From: an uncultured Duganella sp.
Lineage (GTDB): Bacteria; Pseudomonadota; Gammaproteobacteria; Burkholderiales; Burkholderiaceae
Direction: 5' to 3'
Assembly: GCA_946482335.1 (NCBI GenBank)
Contig: CAMLRG010000047.1
Coordinates: 1 to 31,267, forward strand
Length of the DNA stretch: 31,267 bases
Under the pieces are notes generated by a model. The model worked only from the letters and a program-made list of their open reading frames with translations, ran no database searches and was not told the DNA's origin. The position numbers and the translations under genes are program-made. Shown here piece by piece: positions 20,726 through 29,038 of the stretch (positions are counted from its first letter, which is position 1; every line of letters begins with the position of its first letter).

Positions 20726-21175
20726 ATGTTTGAGCGGAAGATGATGGCCGGGTGGGGCGATATGGATTTCAACAGCCATATGGCCAACACGGCTTACCTG
20801 AACAAGGCTGGCGATATCCGCATGCTGTTCCTGTCCGAGTATGGGTTCCCGATGGCGGAGTTCAAGCGCTTGAACATCGGTCCGGTGGTGATGAAGGACG
20901 AAATCGCCTATTTCAAGGAAGTGCTGCTGCTGGACCAGATCACCGTGACGCTGGCGCTGGCCGGGCTGTCGCAGGACGGCAGCCGCTGGATGCTGCGCAG
21001 CGACGTCTATCGCAGCGACGGCAAGCTGGCCGCCCGCATCAACAGCTCGGGCGGCTGGCTGGACCTGACGGCGCGCAAACTGGTCACGCCGCCGCCGGCC
21101 TTGCTGGCTGCCTGGCATTCGCTGTACCAGACGGACGATTTCCAGACGTTGCCGAGCAGTGTAGTGAAGCCTTGA
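20726..21175 (+). CDS. Hotdog-fold thioesterase (4HBT type)
   Basis: 149 residues. It begins MFERKMMAGWGDMDFNSHMANTAYL; the pattern D-x-N-x-H-x-x-N near residue 15 is the signature of 4-hydroxybenzoyl-CoA/acyl-ACP type thioesterases. The rest (FLSEYGFPMAEF, GPVVMKDEIAYFKEVLL, MLRSDVYRSDGKLAARI) fits one hotdog domain. It hydrolyses an acyl thioester, but the substrate cannot be read from the sequence. It starts 12 bp after the M20 gene, with AAGAGGTGAGG at 20713-20723 as ribosome-binding site, so it is probably in the puuD transcript. No purine role is evident. Its stop codon touches palindrome copy 3. Confidence 0.85.
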   Translation: MFERKMMAGWGDMDFNSHMANTAYLNKAGDIRMLFLSEYGFPMAEFKRLNIGPVVMKDEIAYFKEVLLLDQITVTLALAGLSQDGSRWMLRSDVYRSDGKLAARINSSGGWLDLTARKLVTPPPALLAAWHSLYQTDDFQTLPSSVVKP

Positions 21176-21226
21176 ACCGGTAAGGCGGGTGTCTGACCCT
21201 CTGGGTCAGACACCGGTGTGCCGGTT
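21175..21226. repeat. REP-like nested palindrome, copy 3, between convergent genes
   Basis: Outer arms AACCGG (21175-21180) and CCGGTT (21221-21226) enclose the perfect 12-bp arms GGTGTCTGACCC (21188-21199) and GGGTCAGACACC (21203-21214) with loop TCT. The first A is the last base of the thioesterase TGA. On the plus strand the outer arm runs into TTTTT (21225-21229). It lies between two convergent genes, 59 bp apart, and is well placed as a bidirectional terminator. Confidence 0.85.
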
Positions 21227-21234
21227 TTTCGGGC

Positions 21235-23586
21235 TTACTTCAAAGTGCGCTCGAAAAGCTGGTAGATGCGGCGGTACTGGTCGTACCAGCTTTCCGGCTG
21301 CACGTAGGCGTGGCGTTCCAGCGGATAGGCCGCCAGTTCCCAGTGGTCCTTTTTCAGCTCGATGAAGCGCTGCGCCATGCGCACCGAGTCCTGGAAGAAC
21401 ACGTTGTCGTCCACCATGCCGTGGGCGATCAGCAGGTGGCCTTTCAGCTTGTCGGCGTATTCGATGGGCGAGGACTTGCGGTAGGCATCCGGATCGATGT
21501 CCGGCGTGTTCAGGATGTTGGCGGTGTAGCCGTGGTTATAGGAAGTCCAGTCGGTCACCGGCCGCAGCGCCGCGCCGGCCTTGAACAGTTCCGGCTCGCG
21601 CAGCAGCGCCATGAAGGTCATGAAGCCGCCGTAGCTGCCGCCATAGATGCCGACCCTGTCGATGTTGCCCTGGTGGTTGGCCGCCAGCCATTTGGCGCCG
21701 TCGACATAGTCTTCGAGTTCGGGGTGGCCCATCTGGCGGTAGATCGCGGTGCGCCAGTCGCGCCCATAGCCCTTGGATGCGCGGTAATCCATGTCCAGCA
21801 CGATGTAGCCTTTTTCCACCAGCAGGTTGTGGAACATCTGCTCGCGGAAGTACTGCGGATAGCGGTTGTGGGTGTTCTGCAGGTAGCCCGCGCCATGCAC
21901 GAACAGCACGATCGGGTACTTCCTGCCCGGCTCCAGCTTGGCGGGGCGGTAGAGTTTGGACCAGATCGGCTGGCCGGCGCCGTGGGTCGAAGGCACGGCC
22001 ACCATCTGCGGCTCGATCCATTCGCGGGCCTTGAATTCCGGGCTGCGGGTGTCGGTGAGTTTCGTCGCTGCGCCGCCGGCGGCCGGCACGGTGGCCAGTT
22101 GTGAAGGCATGTAGGCGCTCGAATAATGCACCAGCAGCTTGCGCTGGTCGGGCGACAGTTCGAATTTTTCGACGCCGCCGGCCAGCTGGGTCACTTCGCG
22201 CACTGCCGCATCCCTGGCGGAAGCCGCGCAGACTTCGTACTCGCCGGGCGTGCGGCGGTTGCACAGCATGTAGGCCAGGGTGCCGTCGGCATTCCACTTG
22301 ACGTTGCTCGCTTCCCACTTGCCGCCGGTCAGGGCGCGCTGCTTGCCGTCCGCGCCCAGGGTGTACAGGTGGGAGTAGCCGCTTTCCTCGGACATGAACC
22401 ACAGGGTGCTGTTGTCGGGCAGCCACCCGAAGTCGTTGTAGGCGTAGTTGATCCAGGCCTTGTCGCTCAGGCGGTGCAGGGAATTCAGCTTGGCGCCCTC
22501 CAGGTCGATGGCGGCCAGCCAGCGGTCCTTGTTGTCCACGGTGCGCAGCATGACGGCAGCCTTGCCGCCATTGGCGCTCCAGACGATGGCGTCGTCGTCG
22601 GTCAGGCGGGTGGCGCGGTTGCCTTTCAGGGCCGGCTGCTTTGCCGCTTCGCGCAGGCCGGCCAGCGGGTCGGTGGCGATGCCCGGCAGGGTGTCGAATG
22701 GCAGGTCCTTGACGGTGCCGGTGCGCAGGTCCACCAGTTTCAGCGCTTGCGCCAGCGGCAGGTTGCGTCCGACGCGCGTGCGCTGGTCGTCGAATTCCTC
22801 GTAGCCCGATTCGGTCACGTAGCGCGGCAGCTTGCCGACGCGGCCGTTGTCGCCGCCCTTGGGCGAAGTGGCCACCACCAGCCAGCGGCCATCGGGCGAC
22901 AGCGAGGAGGCGTCGATCGATACCTTGTCGCCAAAATAGATCGGCGCCGGCGCGCGGGTCGGGTCGGCCTGGCGCTCGGCCTTGGCGCGGGCGCGGGTTT
23001 CGTCACGCTCGTCCTTCTGGCGCTTCAGGGTGGCGATCAGGCGCAGCTGCATGTCGCGCAGGTAGTCTTCGTCCGGTGCCGCGGCCGGATCCTTGGCGGC
23101 ACGCGGCAGGGCGAGCGGCGACACCAGGCGATCGCTGCGGCTCCAGCTGAACCAGTCGTTGCCGACCTTGAATTGCACGCTGCGGCCGTCGGCCGAGTAC
23201 TGCGGCGCCGACGCGTTGGCGGTGCCGCGGCTGATCTGCACCAGGGCACCGGTCTTCAGGTCGCGTTCGAACAGGTCGCCATTGCGCAGCACGATGGCGC
23301 GGGTGCGCTCGCGGTTGAACACCATGTCCGGGCTGTCCTGGTTGGACAGTTCGGCATCGGCCACCAGGCGCGGTTTGTCGCCGGCCTGGAAGGTGTCGCG
23401 CAGCGAAGAGCCGATGCGCTTTTGTTTGTAGAAGATCTGCTTGCCGTCCCAGCTCCACCACGCGGTTTCCACGGGCGTGCCGATCCAGTCGGGGTGGGCC
23501 ATGGCCTGGTCGAGGGTGATAGGGGTGTAAGCAAAGGCGGGGGCCGCCAGCAGTGCTGCCAGCGTAGGAAGGGCAAGTCGGCGCAT
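21235..23586 (-). CDS. Exported S9-family prolyl oligopeptidase / dipeptidyl-peptidase IV-like
   Basis: 783 residues from the ATG ending at 23586. An in-frame ATG 33 bases further upstream is possible, but this start puts a signal peptide first: MRRLALPTLAALLAAPAFA, then YTPITLDQ. The N-terminal part (about 40-540) is the beta-propeller with repeated SPDGRW-like strands. The C-terminal alpha/beta-hydrolase domain carries Ser651 (IYGGSYGGFMTFMALL), Asp727 (HGMVDDNVFFQ) and His759 (ERHAYVQPESW). It is expected to cleave peptides at X-Pro or similar bonds in the periplasm. It converges on the thioesterase gene across palindrome copy 3 and diverges from an S41 peptidase gene, making a pair of exported peptidases. 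Exact specificity is not visible. Confidence 0.93.
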   Translation of the reverse strand: MRRLALPTLAALLAAPAFAYTPITLDQAMAHPDWIGTPVETAWWSWDGKQIFYKQKRIGSSLRDTFQAGDKPRLVADAELSNQDSPDMVFNRERTRAIVLRNGDLFERDLKTGALVQISRGTANASAPQYSADGRSVQFKVGNDWFSWSRSDRLVSPLALPRAAKDPAAAPDEDYLRDMQLRLIATLKRQKDERDETRARAKAERQADPTRAPAPIYFGDKVSIDASSLSPDGRWLVVATSPKGGDNGRVGKLPRYVTESGYEEFDDQRTRVGRNLPLAQALKLVDLRTGTVKDLPFDTLPGIATDPLAGLREAAKQPALKGNRATRLTDDDAIVWSANGGKAAVMLRTVDNKDRWLAAIDLEGAKLNSLHRLSDKAWINYAYNDFGWLPDNSTLWFMSEESGYSHLYTLGADGKQRALTGGKWEASNVKWNADGTLAYMLCNRRTPGEYEVCAASARDAAVREVTQLAGGVEKFELSPDQRKLLVHYSSAYMPSQLATVPAAGGAATKLTDTRSPEFKAREWIEPQMVAVPSTHGAGQPIWSKLYRPAKLEPGRKYPIVLFVHGAGYLQNTHNRYPQYFREQMFHNLLVEKGYIVLDMDYRASKGYGRDWRTAIYRQMGHPELEDYVDGAKWLAANHQGNIDRVGIYGGSYGGFMTFMALLREPELFKAGAALRPVTDWTSYNHGYTANILNTPDIDPDAYRKSSPIEYADKLKGHLLIAHGMVDDNVFFQDSVRMAQRFIELKKDHWELAAYPLERHAYVQPESWYDQYRRIYQLFERTLK

Positions 23587-23658
23587 AGTCTCGAAGGGGA
23601 AATGGAAAATTTCGAGCATGGATTCTAACAGCCGGCCCCCGCGCGGAAAGTATCAGGC

Positions 23659-23688
23659 TTGTAACAGGAGGCCGGGGCCCTCTAGAAT
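23659..23688 (+). promoter_or_regulatory. Probable sigma70-type promoter for the S41 peptidase
   Basis: TTGTAA (23659-23664) and TAGAAT (23683-23688) with 18-bp spacing, in the 132-bp gap between divergent peptidase genes. A start near 23695 would leave a leader of about 24 bases before the ATG, including the ribosome-binding site CAGGAGA. Pattern-based call only. Confidence 0.45.
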
Positions 23689-23718
23689 GTCGCACATTTG
23701 ACTTATTCAGGAGACAAG

Positions 23719-25071
23719 ATGGCTAAGAGCCACGTCCCGGCGCTGGTCCTGGCGCTGGCGGCCTTGCTGCCGGCAACCGCAGCGCTGGCACAGGAGCAGC
23801 CGGCGATGCGGTGGGAAACCGCTGCCCTGGCCGGGGCATTCAAGGAAAACATCGGCGAGGATGAAAAGATCGCCGGCCTGTCGAAATTGTGGTCGGAAGT
23901 GAAATACAACTTCTTCGACGTCGCGATGCTGGAAAAGCTCGACTGGGACAAGGTCTACCTGGATACGCTGCCGCGCGTGCGCGCCACGCGCAACACCGAG
24001 GAGTACTACCGCGTGCTGACGGAAATGGTGGGCAAGCTGAAGGACGGCCACACCAATGTCTTCCCGCCGAAGGAACTGAACGACCGCGTGTGGGGCTTCC
24101 CGCTATTGAAGACGCTCCCGATCGAAGGCCGCGTCATCGTCACCGAAGTGCTCGATCCCGGCCTGCGTGCCAAGGGCATCATGCCGGGCCTGGAAGTGGT
24201 GGCGGTCGAGGGAAGCGACGTCAAGGCCTATGCGGCGCGCGAGGTGGCGCCATATGTGAGCGCGTCCACGCCCCAGGACGAAGCATTGCGCACGTTCGGC
24301 TACTTCCTGCTGCGCGGTGCGGCAGGCACGGCGCCGCGCGTCACCTTCCGCGATGCGGCCGGCAAGCAGTTCGAGGAGCAGGTGCCGCGCGTCGGCCTCG
24401 AAGCGCGCAAGGCGGCTACGGGCAATGCGCCATCGTTCGAATTCAGCATGCTGCCCGGCGACGTGGCCTATATTGCCCTGAACAGCTTTGACGACGACAG
24501 CGCTGCCGACGCCTGGCTGGCGGCCTTCGATGAAATCGCCAAGTCGGCGGCGCTGGTCATCGACGTGCGCCGCAACGGCGGCGGCAATTCCAGCGTCGGC
24601 TACAAAATCCTGTCCACGCTGGACAACAAGGCATTCCTGACCAGCCGCTGGGCCACGCGCGATTACAAGCCTGCCTGGCGCGCCTGGGACAAAGCGATGC
24701 CGATGTATGCCGAAGCGCCGCGCGCAGTGCAGCCCGACCCGCAGCGCCAGTACAAGAACCCGGTCGTGGTGCTGACCGGTGCCGCCACCTTCTCCGCGGC
24801 CGAGGATTTTGCGGTGGCATTCGACAGCATGCAGCGCGGCACCCTGGTGGGCGAGGCGACCGGCGGCAGCACCGGCCAGCCCCTGCTCATCAAGCTGCCG
24901 GGCGGCGGCAGCGCGCGCATCTGCACCAAGCAGGATAGCTATCCGGACGGCCGCACCTTCGTCGGTGTCGGCGTGCAGCCGCAGCACATCGTCAAGCAGA
25001 CCGTGGAAGGGTTGCGCGCGGGGCGCGACGAGGTGCTGGAAGCGGCACTGGCGCAACTGGCGCCCAGGTAA
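23719..25071 (+). CDS. Exported S41-family peptidase
   Basis: 450 residues from ATG 23719, with CAGGAGA at 23709-23715. An upstream in-frame TTG (23698) was rejected because the ATG directly begins a signal peptide: MAKSHVPALVLALAALLPAT, cleavage likely after ALA at 24. A tail-specific/C-terminal-processing protease domain follows, with KLKDGHTNVFPP (S41 N-terminal motif), a PDZ-like stretch (LEVVAVEGSDVKAY), VIDVRRNGGGNSSVGYKIL and the nucleophile Ser359 in GAATFSAAEDFAVA. GRTFVGVGVQPQHIV closes the fold. It acts in the periplasm on unfolded or peptide substrates. Its TAA is followed at once by the LexA box of polB. It is probably monocistronic. Confidence 0.92.
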   Translation: MAKSHVPALVLALAALLPATAALAQEQPAMRWETAALAGAFKENIGEDEKIAGLSKLWSEVKYNFFDVAMLEKLDWDKVYLDTLPRVRATRNTEEYYRVLTEMVGKLKDGHTNVFPPKELNDRVWGFPLLKTLPIEGRVIVTEVLDPGLRAKGIMPGLEVVAVEGSDVKAYAAREVAPYVSASTPQDEALRTFGYFLLRGAAGTAPRVTFRDAAGKQFEEQVPRVGLEARKAATGNAPSFEFSMLPGDVAYIALNSFDDDSAADAWLAAFDEIAKSAALVIDVRRNGGGNSSVGYKILSTLDNKAFLTSRWATRDYKPAWRAWDKAMPMYAEAPRAVQPDPQRQYKNPVVVLTGAATFSAAEDFAVAFDSMQRGTLVGEATGGSTGQPLLIKLPGGGSARICTKQDSYPDGRTFVGVGVQPQHIVKQTVEGLRAGRDEVLEAALAQLAPR

Positions 25072-25087
25072 CTGTATTTTTGTACAG
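25072..25087. promoter_or_regulatory. LexA (SOS) box upstream of polB
   Basis: CTGTATTTTTGTACAG fits the CTGT-N8-ACAG consensus used by LexA in beta- and gammaproteobacteria. The flanking A and T extend the ends into ACTGTA / TACAGT, a perfect 6-bp dyad. It begins one base after the S41 stop and overlaps the core promoter of a gene known to be SOS-induced in E. coli. Strong sequence match; repression is inferred. Confidence 0.88.
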
Positions 25088-25093
25088 TATAAT
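25088..25093 (+). promoter_or_regulatory. polB -10 element
   Basis: A perfect TATAAT directly abuts the LexA box and ends 6 bases before the ATG at 25100. No clear -35 is visible at the expected distance (CAGGTA at 25065-25070 is weak). Transcription from this -10 would begin at or within a base or two of the start codon, giving a leaderless or near-leaderless mRNA. Confidence 0.6.
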
Positions 25094-25099
25094 GCGGGC

Positions 25100-27403
25100 A
25101 TGCCTGGTTTTATCCTCACACGCGCCTGGCGCGACGCGCGCGACGGCACCGAAATCGAGTTCTGGCTCGCCACCGACGACGGCCCGCGCAAGATCCTGCT
25201 GACGGCCCAGGCTTCGGTGGCTTTCGCCGAAGCCTCGCTGCGCGATACGGTTGCGACCCTGGTGGCCGACATGCCCGGCATCGACGTGCGCGAGGTGGCG
25301 CTCAAGACCTTCCAGCGCGAGCCGGTGGTGGGCATTTACGCCAGCCATTACAAGCAGCTGCTGGCGCTGGAACGCAAGCTGGGCGAACGCGGCATCCGCC
25401 TGTACGAGGCGGACATCAAGCCGCCGGAGCGCTACCTGATGGAGCGCTTCATCACTGCCGGCGTCGAGTTCGAAGGAGGGAAGCTGCGTCCGGCGCCCGA
25501 TTACCGCCCGCGCCTGCGCATGGTGTCGCTCGACATCGAAACCAGCGCCTTCGGCGACCTGTATTCGATCGCGCTGGAAGGCTGCGGCCAGCGCCAGGTG
25601 TACATGCTGGGGGAGGCGCCGGCCGTGCCGCCGGACGTCGGCTTCGACCTGGAATACTGCCCCACGCCGCGCCGGGTGATCGAGAAGCTCAACGAATGGT
25701 TCCGCGTGCATGACCCGGACGCCATCATTGGCTGGAGCGTGGTGCAGTTCGACCTGCAAACCCTGCAAAAGAACGCCGAAAAATACAAGGTGCCGCTGCT
25801 GCTCGGGCGCGAAGGGCGCCCGGTCGACTGGCGCACCCACCAGGCACGCGACGGCTATGTGTTCGCCTCGGTCCCCGGCCGCATCGCCATCGACGGCATC
25901 GAAGCCTTGCGCGCCGCGTCGTGGAGCTTCCCGTCGTTCAGCCTGGAGAGCGTATCGCAGGCGCTGCTGGGCGAAGGCAAGGAGATCGGCAGCGATTACG
26001 ACAAGATGGCCGAAATCGAGCGCCGCTTCCGCGAAGACAAGCCGGCGCTGGCCACCTACAACCTGAAGGATTGCGAGCTGGTGACGCGCATCTTCGAAAA
26101 GACGCGCGTGATGGACTTCATCCTGGAGCGTTCCCACGTGACCGGCCTGGTGCCGGACCATATGGGCGGGTCGATTGCGGCGTTCAGCCACCAATACCTG
26201 CCGCGCATGCACCGCGAAGGCTATGTGGCGCCAAACGTCGGCGAGATTCCCGCCGTGGCGTCGCCGGGCGGCTTCGTCATGGATTCGCGCCCCGGGCTGT
26301 ACGACTCGGTGGTCGTGCTCGACTTCAAGAGCCTGTATCCTTCCATCATCCGCACCTTCCTGGTCGATCCGGTGGGGATGGTCGAAGGCGAGACGGAGGC
26401 CGACCCGGTGCCTGGCATGCGCGGCGCCCGGTTCTCGCGCACCCACCACTGCCTGCCGGCCGTCACCACCCAGCTGTGGCAAGGCCGCGATGCCGCCAAG
26501 CGCGCCAGGAACGATGCCTTGTCCACCGCCCTGAAACTGCTGATGAATTCCTTTGTCGGCGTGCTGGGTTCGACCGATTGCCGCTTCTATCATCCGCAGC
26601 TGATTTCTTCGGTAACCCTGCGCGGCCACGAATTGCTCAAGCTCACGCGCGAGCTGGTGGAAAAGGAAGGCTATGAAGCTATCTATGGCGACACCGACTC
26701 CATCTTCATCTGGCTCAAGCGTCCGCACGAAACGGAGGACGCGCTGGCCATCGCCCGCGGCCTGGTCGAAAAAATCAATCAATGGTGGAAGGAGCGCCTG
26801 CGCCGCAAGTACAAGCTGGAGAGCTACCTGGAGATCGAATTCGATACCTACTACCGGAAGTTCTTCATGCCGACCATCCGTGGCACGGACATGGGCAGCA
26901 AGAAGCGATACGCCGGCCTGACCAGCGACGGCGACATCATCTACCGCGGCCTGGAAGTGGCGCGCAGCGACTGGACGCCGCTGGCGCAGCAATTCCAGCA
27001 AGGCCTGTTCGCCCGCATCTTCCGCAATGAGCCTTACCAGGATTACGTGCGCGACTATGCGCGCAAGACGCTCGCCGGCGAACATGACGAACTGCTGGTG
27101 TACCGCAAACGCTTGCGCCACCGGCTCGACGAATACCAGGTCAACGTGCCGCCGCAGGTGCGCGCCGCCCGCCTGGCCGACGATTTCAACAAGGCCCGGG
27201 GCCGCCCGCTGCGCTACCAGAGCGGCGGCCGTATCAGCTATGTGATCACCACCAGCGGCCCGGAGCCGCTGGAAGTGCGGACTTCGCCGATCGATTACCA
27301 GCACTACCTGGACAAGCAATTGCAGCCGATTGCCGATGCCATCCTGCTGCCGCTACACGACAGCTTCGCCGCCCTGACGACGGCGCAGCAGGCGCTCTTT
27401 TAA
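25100..27403 (+). CDS. polB: DNA polymerase II, family B
   Basis: 767 residues, near the length of E. coli PolB. It is a translesion and repair polymerase with proofreading. The start MPGFILTRAWRDARDGTEIE matches the family N-terminus; longer frames run back into the S41 gene. The exonuclease domain has Asp145 and Glu147 (SLDIETSAFGDL), IIGWSVVQFDLQTL (Exo II) and YNLKDCELV (Exo III). Polymerase motif A is VVLDFKSLYPSIIRTF (Asp408), motif B is KLLMNSFVGVLGSTDCRFY, and motif C is YGDTDSIF (Asp531, Asp533). Motif B has Phe-Val where many B polymerases have Tyr-Gly. No Shine-Dalgarno is present. An SOS box and a perfect -10 lie directly upstream. Its stop overlaps the convergent gene's stop by four bases. 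Confidence 0.96.
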   Translation: MPGFILTRAWRDARDGTEIEFWLATDDGPRKILLTAQASVAFAEASLRDTVATLVADMPGIDVREVALKTFQREPVVGIYASHYKQLLALERKLGERGIRLYEADIKPPERYLMERFITAGVEFEGGKLRPAPDYRPRLRMVSLDIETSAFGDLYSIALEGCGQRQVYMLGEAPAVPPDVGFDLEYCPTPRRVIEKLNEWFRVHDPDAIIGWSVVQFDLQTLQKNAEKYKVPLLLGREGRPVDWRTHQARDGYVFASVPGRIAIDGIEALRAASWSFPSFSLESVSQALLGEGKEIGSDYDKMAEIERRFREDKPALATYNLKDCELVTRIFEKTRVMDFILERSHVTGLVPDHMGGSIAAFSHQYLPRMHREGYVAPNVGEIPAVASPGGFVMDSRPGLYDSVVVLDFKSLYPSIIRTFLVDPVGMVEGETEADPVPGMRGARFSRTHHCLPAVTTQLWQGRDAAKRARNDALSTALKLLMNSFVGVLGSTDCRFYHPQLISSVTLRGHELLKLTRELVEKEGYEAIYGDTDSIFIWLKRPHETEDALAIARGLVEKINQWWKERLRRKYKLESYLEIEFDTYYRKFFMPTIRGTDMGSKKRYAGLTSDGDIIYRGLEVARSDWTPLAQQFQQGLFARIFRNEPYQDYVRDYARKTLAGEHDELLVYRKRLRHRLDEYQVNVPPQVRAARLADDFNKARGRPLRYQSGGRISYVITTSGPEPLEVRTSPIDYQHYLDKQLQPIADAILLPLHDSFAALTTAQQALF

Positions 27404-27945
27404 GCGGCGCGCGGTTGCGACAGCCGCATTACCCATTTGGTGAAGAACAGCAGCAGCACGGTGCCGGCCAGGTCGCCGACGGCCATCGCGGCAAAACTGT
27501 GCAGCAAGCCGCCGCGCCCTTCGTACCAGGCGAACCAGAGGTGGTGCAGCAAGGGGCTGGCCAGCGAATAGGCGACGGCGCATACCAGCACTTGCCAGGC
27601 CTTCAGGTTGGCCAGCGAGCCCTGCAGGTCCAGCCAGCGCCTGGCGCCGAGATAGACCAGGTAGGGCGCCGCACTGGCCAGGATGCCGCCGGCAAAGGCG
27701 CGCACCGGTTCATGCGGGAACAGGATGAAGAAGCAGTACAGCCACGAGACCAGCAGCAGGCCGATGGCCCCGGCTTCCGCGAACAGCAGGGTGGCCAGCA
27801 GGCGCACGCCGGCCGGCAGGTAAATCCAGTTGACGCCTTGCGCGAATTCCAGCTGCCTGAACAGCATTTCGTTGATCAGCAAGGCTGCGCTGAACATCAC
27901 CATGGTGGCCGCGATCATGGATATTTGTTGGCGGAGTTTGGGCAC
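27400..27945 (-). CDS. Small integral membrane protein, MASE1-like
   Basis: 181 residues, very hydrophobic, with about five or six membrane helices. The segments INEMLFRQLEFAQGVNWIYLP and AGVRLLATLLFAEAGAIGLL, then PHEPVRAFAGGILASAAPYLV and AMAVGDLAGTVLLLFF, recall the MASE1 sensory membrane domain, which normally precedes GGDEF, EAL or histidine kinase domains. Here the frame stops straight after the last helix (WVMRLSQPRAA), so no output domain is attached. It lies convergent to polB and upstream of no gene on its strand, so context gives no function. The membrane location is clear; the MASE1 relation is by eye, and the function is unknown. Confidence 0.75.
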   Translation of the reverse strand: MPKLRQQISMIAATMVMFSAALLINEMLFRQLEFAQGVNWIYLPAGVRLLATLLFAEAGAIGLLLVSWLYCFFILFPHEPVRAFAGGILASAAPYLVYLGARRWLDLQGSLANLKAWQVLVCAVAYSLASPLLHHLWFAWYEGRGGLLHSFAAMAVGDLAGTVLLLFFTKWVMRLSQPRAA

Positions 27946-28020
27946 AAAGTCGAATAGTCAGGGGCGATGCAGCGAATCTTACCGAAAATGCACGCCTTGC
28001 CGCAATCAACTACCGAAAGG

Positions 28021-28986
28021 TCAGCACAGATCGCGCCCCTGGCGTCCCTCGCCATTGTGCGCCTTGCCTGGTTCGCCATGGGCCCGCGCACACGATGCCA
28101 CCCCGGCGGCCAGCAGGACCATGGCCGACGCTTCCATCATAGTCGGCCAGCGCGCTTCCCACACAAAGCCGTAAAGCGCGGCAAACAGGGTCTCGAATAC
28201 GATCATCTGCCCCATCAGGGACAAGGGGAGGGCGCGGCTGGCATAGTTCCACAGTCCGTTGCCGATGATGGAGCAGAGCAGGGCAACGCCCGTGACGACC
28301 GCGGTGAAGCGCATCCAGTCCGATGCGGCATGAGGCTGCGCGGATGACGCCAAGGCGGCCAGCCCCAGCAGCAGCGCTTCGGCGCCGGTGACCAGGCCGG
28401 TCAGCAGGCTCCACTCGTGCGGAGTGATGGCCGTGAGCCTGGACAGCCAGCGGCTATTGCCAACCGCGTAGATGGTCCAGCATGCGAGGGCGCCCACCGC
28501 GTACAGCAGCCCGGCCGGCGAGGTATGCTGCCCTTGCGCGAGCAACGGCTGCCAACTGATGCAGGCCAGCCCCGCAATGCTGAGGACAATCGAGGGCAGC
28601 AGCTGCCGCACAGGCACGGCGCCGGCGTCGCGGCTGCCGGCCAGGGTGACCGCCACCGGCAGCAGGCCGATCACGACGGAAGCCGTGGCAATCCCGCCAG
28701 CCTGCACGGCGCGTGCGAGGAACAGGTAGTAGACGATATTGCCCGCAAGGCTCAACCAGCACAGGGCTTGCCACTCGCGCCGGCCCAGGTGCGGCAGCAA
28801 ACGGCGCCACGAGCGGATCATGAGTACGGCGGCGATCGCGCCATAGGCAAGGTAACGGCCGGCGGAAAGCTGCAAGGCGCTGAAGCCGCGCGTCAGCTCG
28901 GGGGCCAGGAACACCAGTCCCCAAAGGGCGCCGGCGGCAATGCTGGCGGCGATACCAAGTGAAATTTTTGCTGCGTCCAAAGCCAT
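28021..28986 (-). CDS. EamA/DMT-superfamily exporter
   Basis: 321 residues from the ATG ending at 28986 (MALDAAKISLGIAASIAAGAL). A frame open 44 codons further upstream has a basic, non-membrane extension and overlaps the AraC gene, so it is less likely. GGAG lies directly against this ATG; a TTG two codons later would have better spacing. About ten membrane helices form two EamA repeats, for example GALWGLVFLAPELTRGFSAL and ALACWTIYAVGNSRWLSRL, with LYGFVWEARWPTMMEASAMV in the second. The family exports amino acids, metabolites or drugs by proton exchange. It lies 52 bp downstream of an AraC regulator on the same strand, which probably controls it. The cargo is unknown. Confidence 0.87.
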   Translation of the reverse strand: MALDAAKISLGIAASIAAGALWGLVFLAPELTRGFSALQLSAGRYLAYGAIAAVLMIRSWRRLLPHLGRREWQALCWLSLAGNIVYYLFLARAVQAGGIATASVVIGLLPVAVTLAGSRDAGAVPVRQLLPSIVLSIAGLACISWQPLLAQGQHTSPAGLLYAVGALACWTIYAVGNSRWLSRLTAITPHEWSLLTGLVTGAEALLLGLAALASSAQPHAASDWMRFTAVVTGVALLCSIIGNGLWNYASRALPLSLMGQMIVFETLFAALYGFVWEARWPTMMEASAMVLLAAGVASCARAHGEPGKAHNGEGRQGRDLC

Positions 28987-29038
28987 CTCCGAAATAAGGA
29001 AATGGTGGCCGCTTTGCCGCGACGGGTCTTGGCGCCGG

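Noticed and set aside
23587..23619. Eleven-residue longer start for the S9 peptidase
   Set aside because: It would bury the signal peptide that begins exactly at the ATG ending at 23586. Kept only as an alternative.
22126..23628. 500-codon plus-strand frame opposite the S9 peptidase gene
   Set aside because: It is the mirror image of a well-supported peptidase with an intact triad. No family resemblance and no plausible start context.
24992..27319. A 775-codon minus-strand open frame opposite polB
   Set aside because: PolB carries all exonuclease and polymerase motifs on the plus strand. The antisense product has shadow-type composition.
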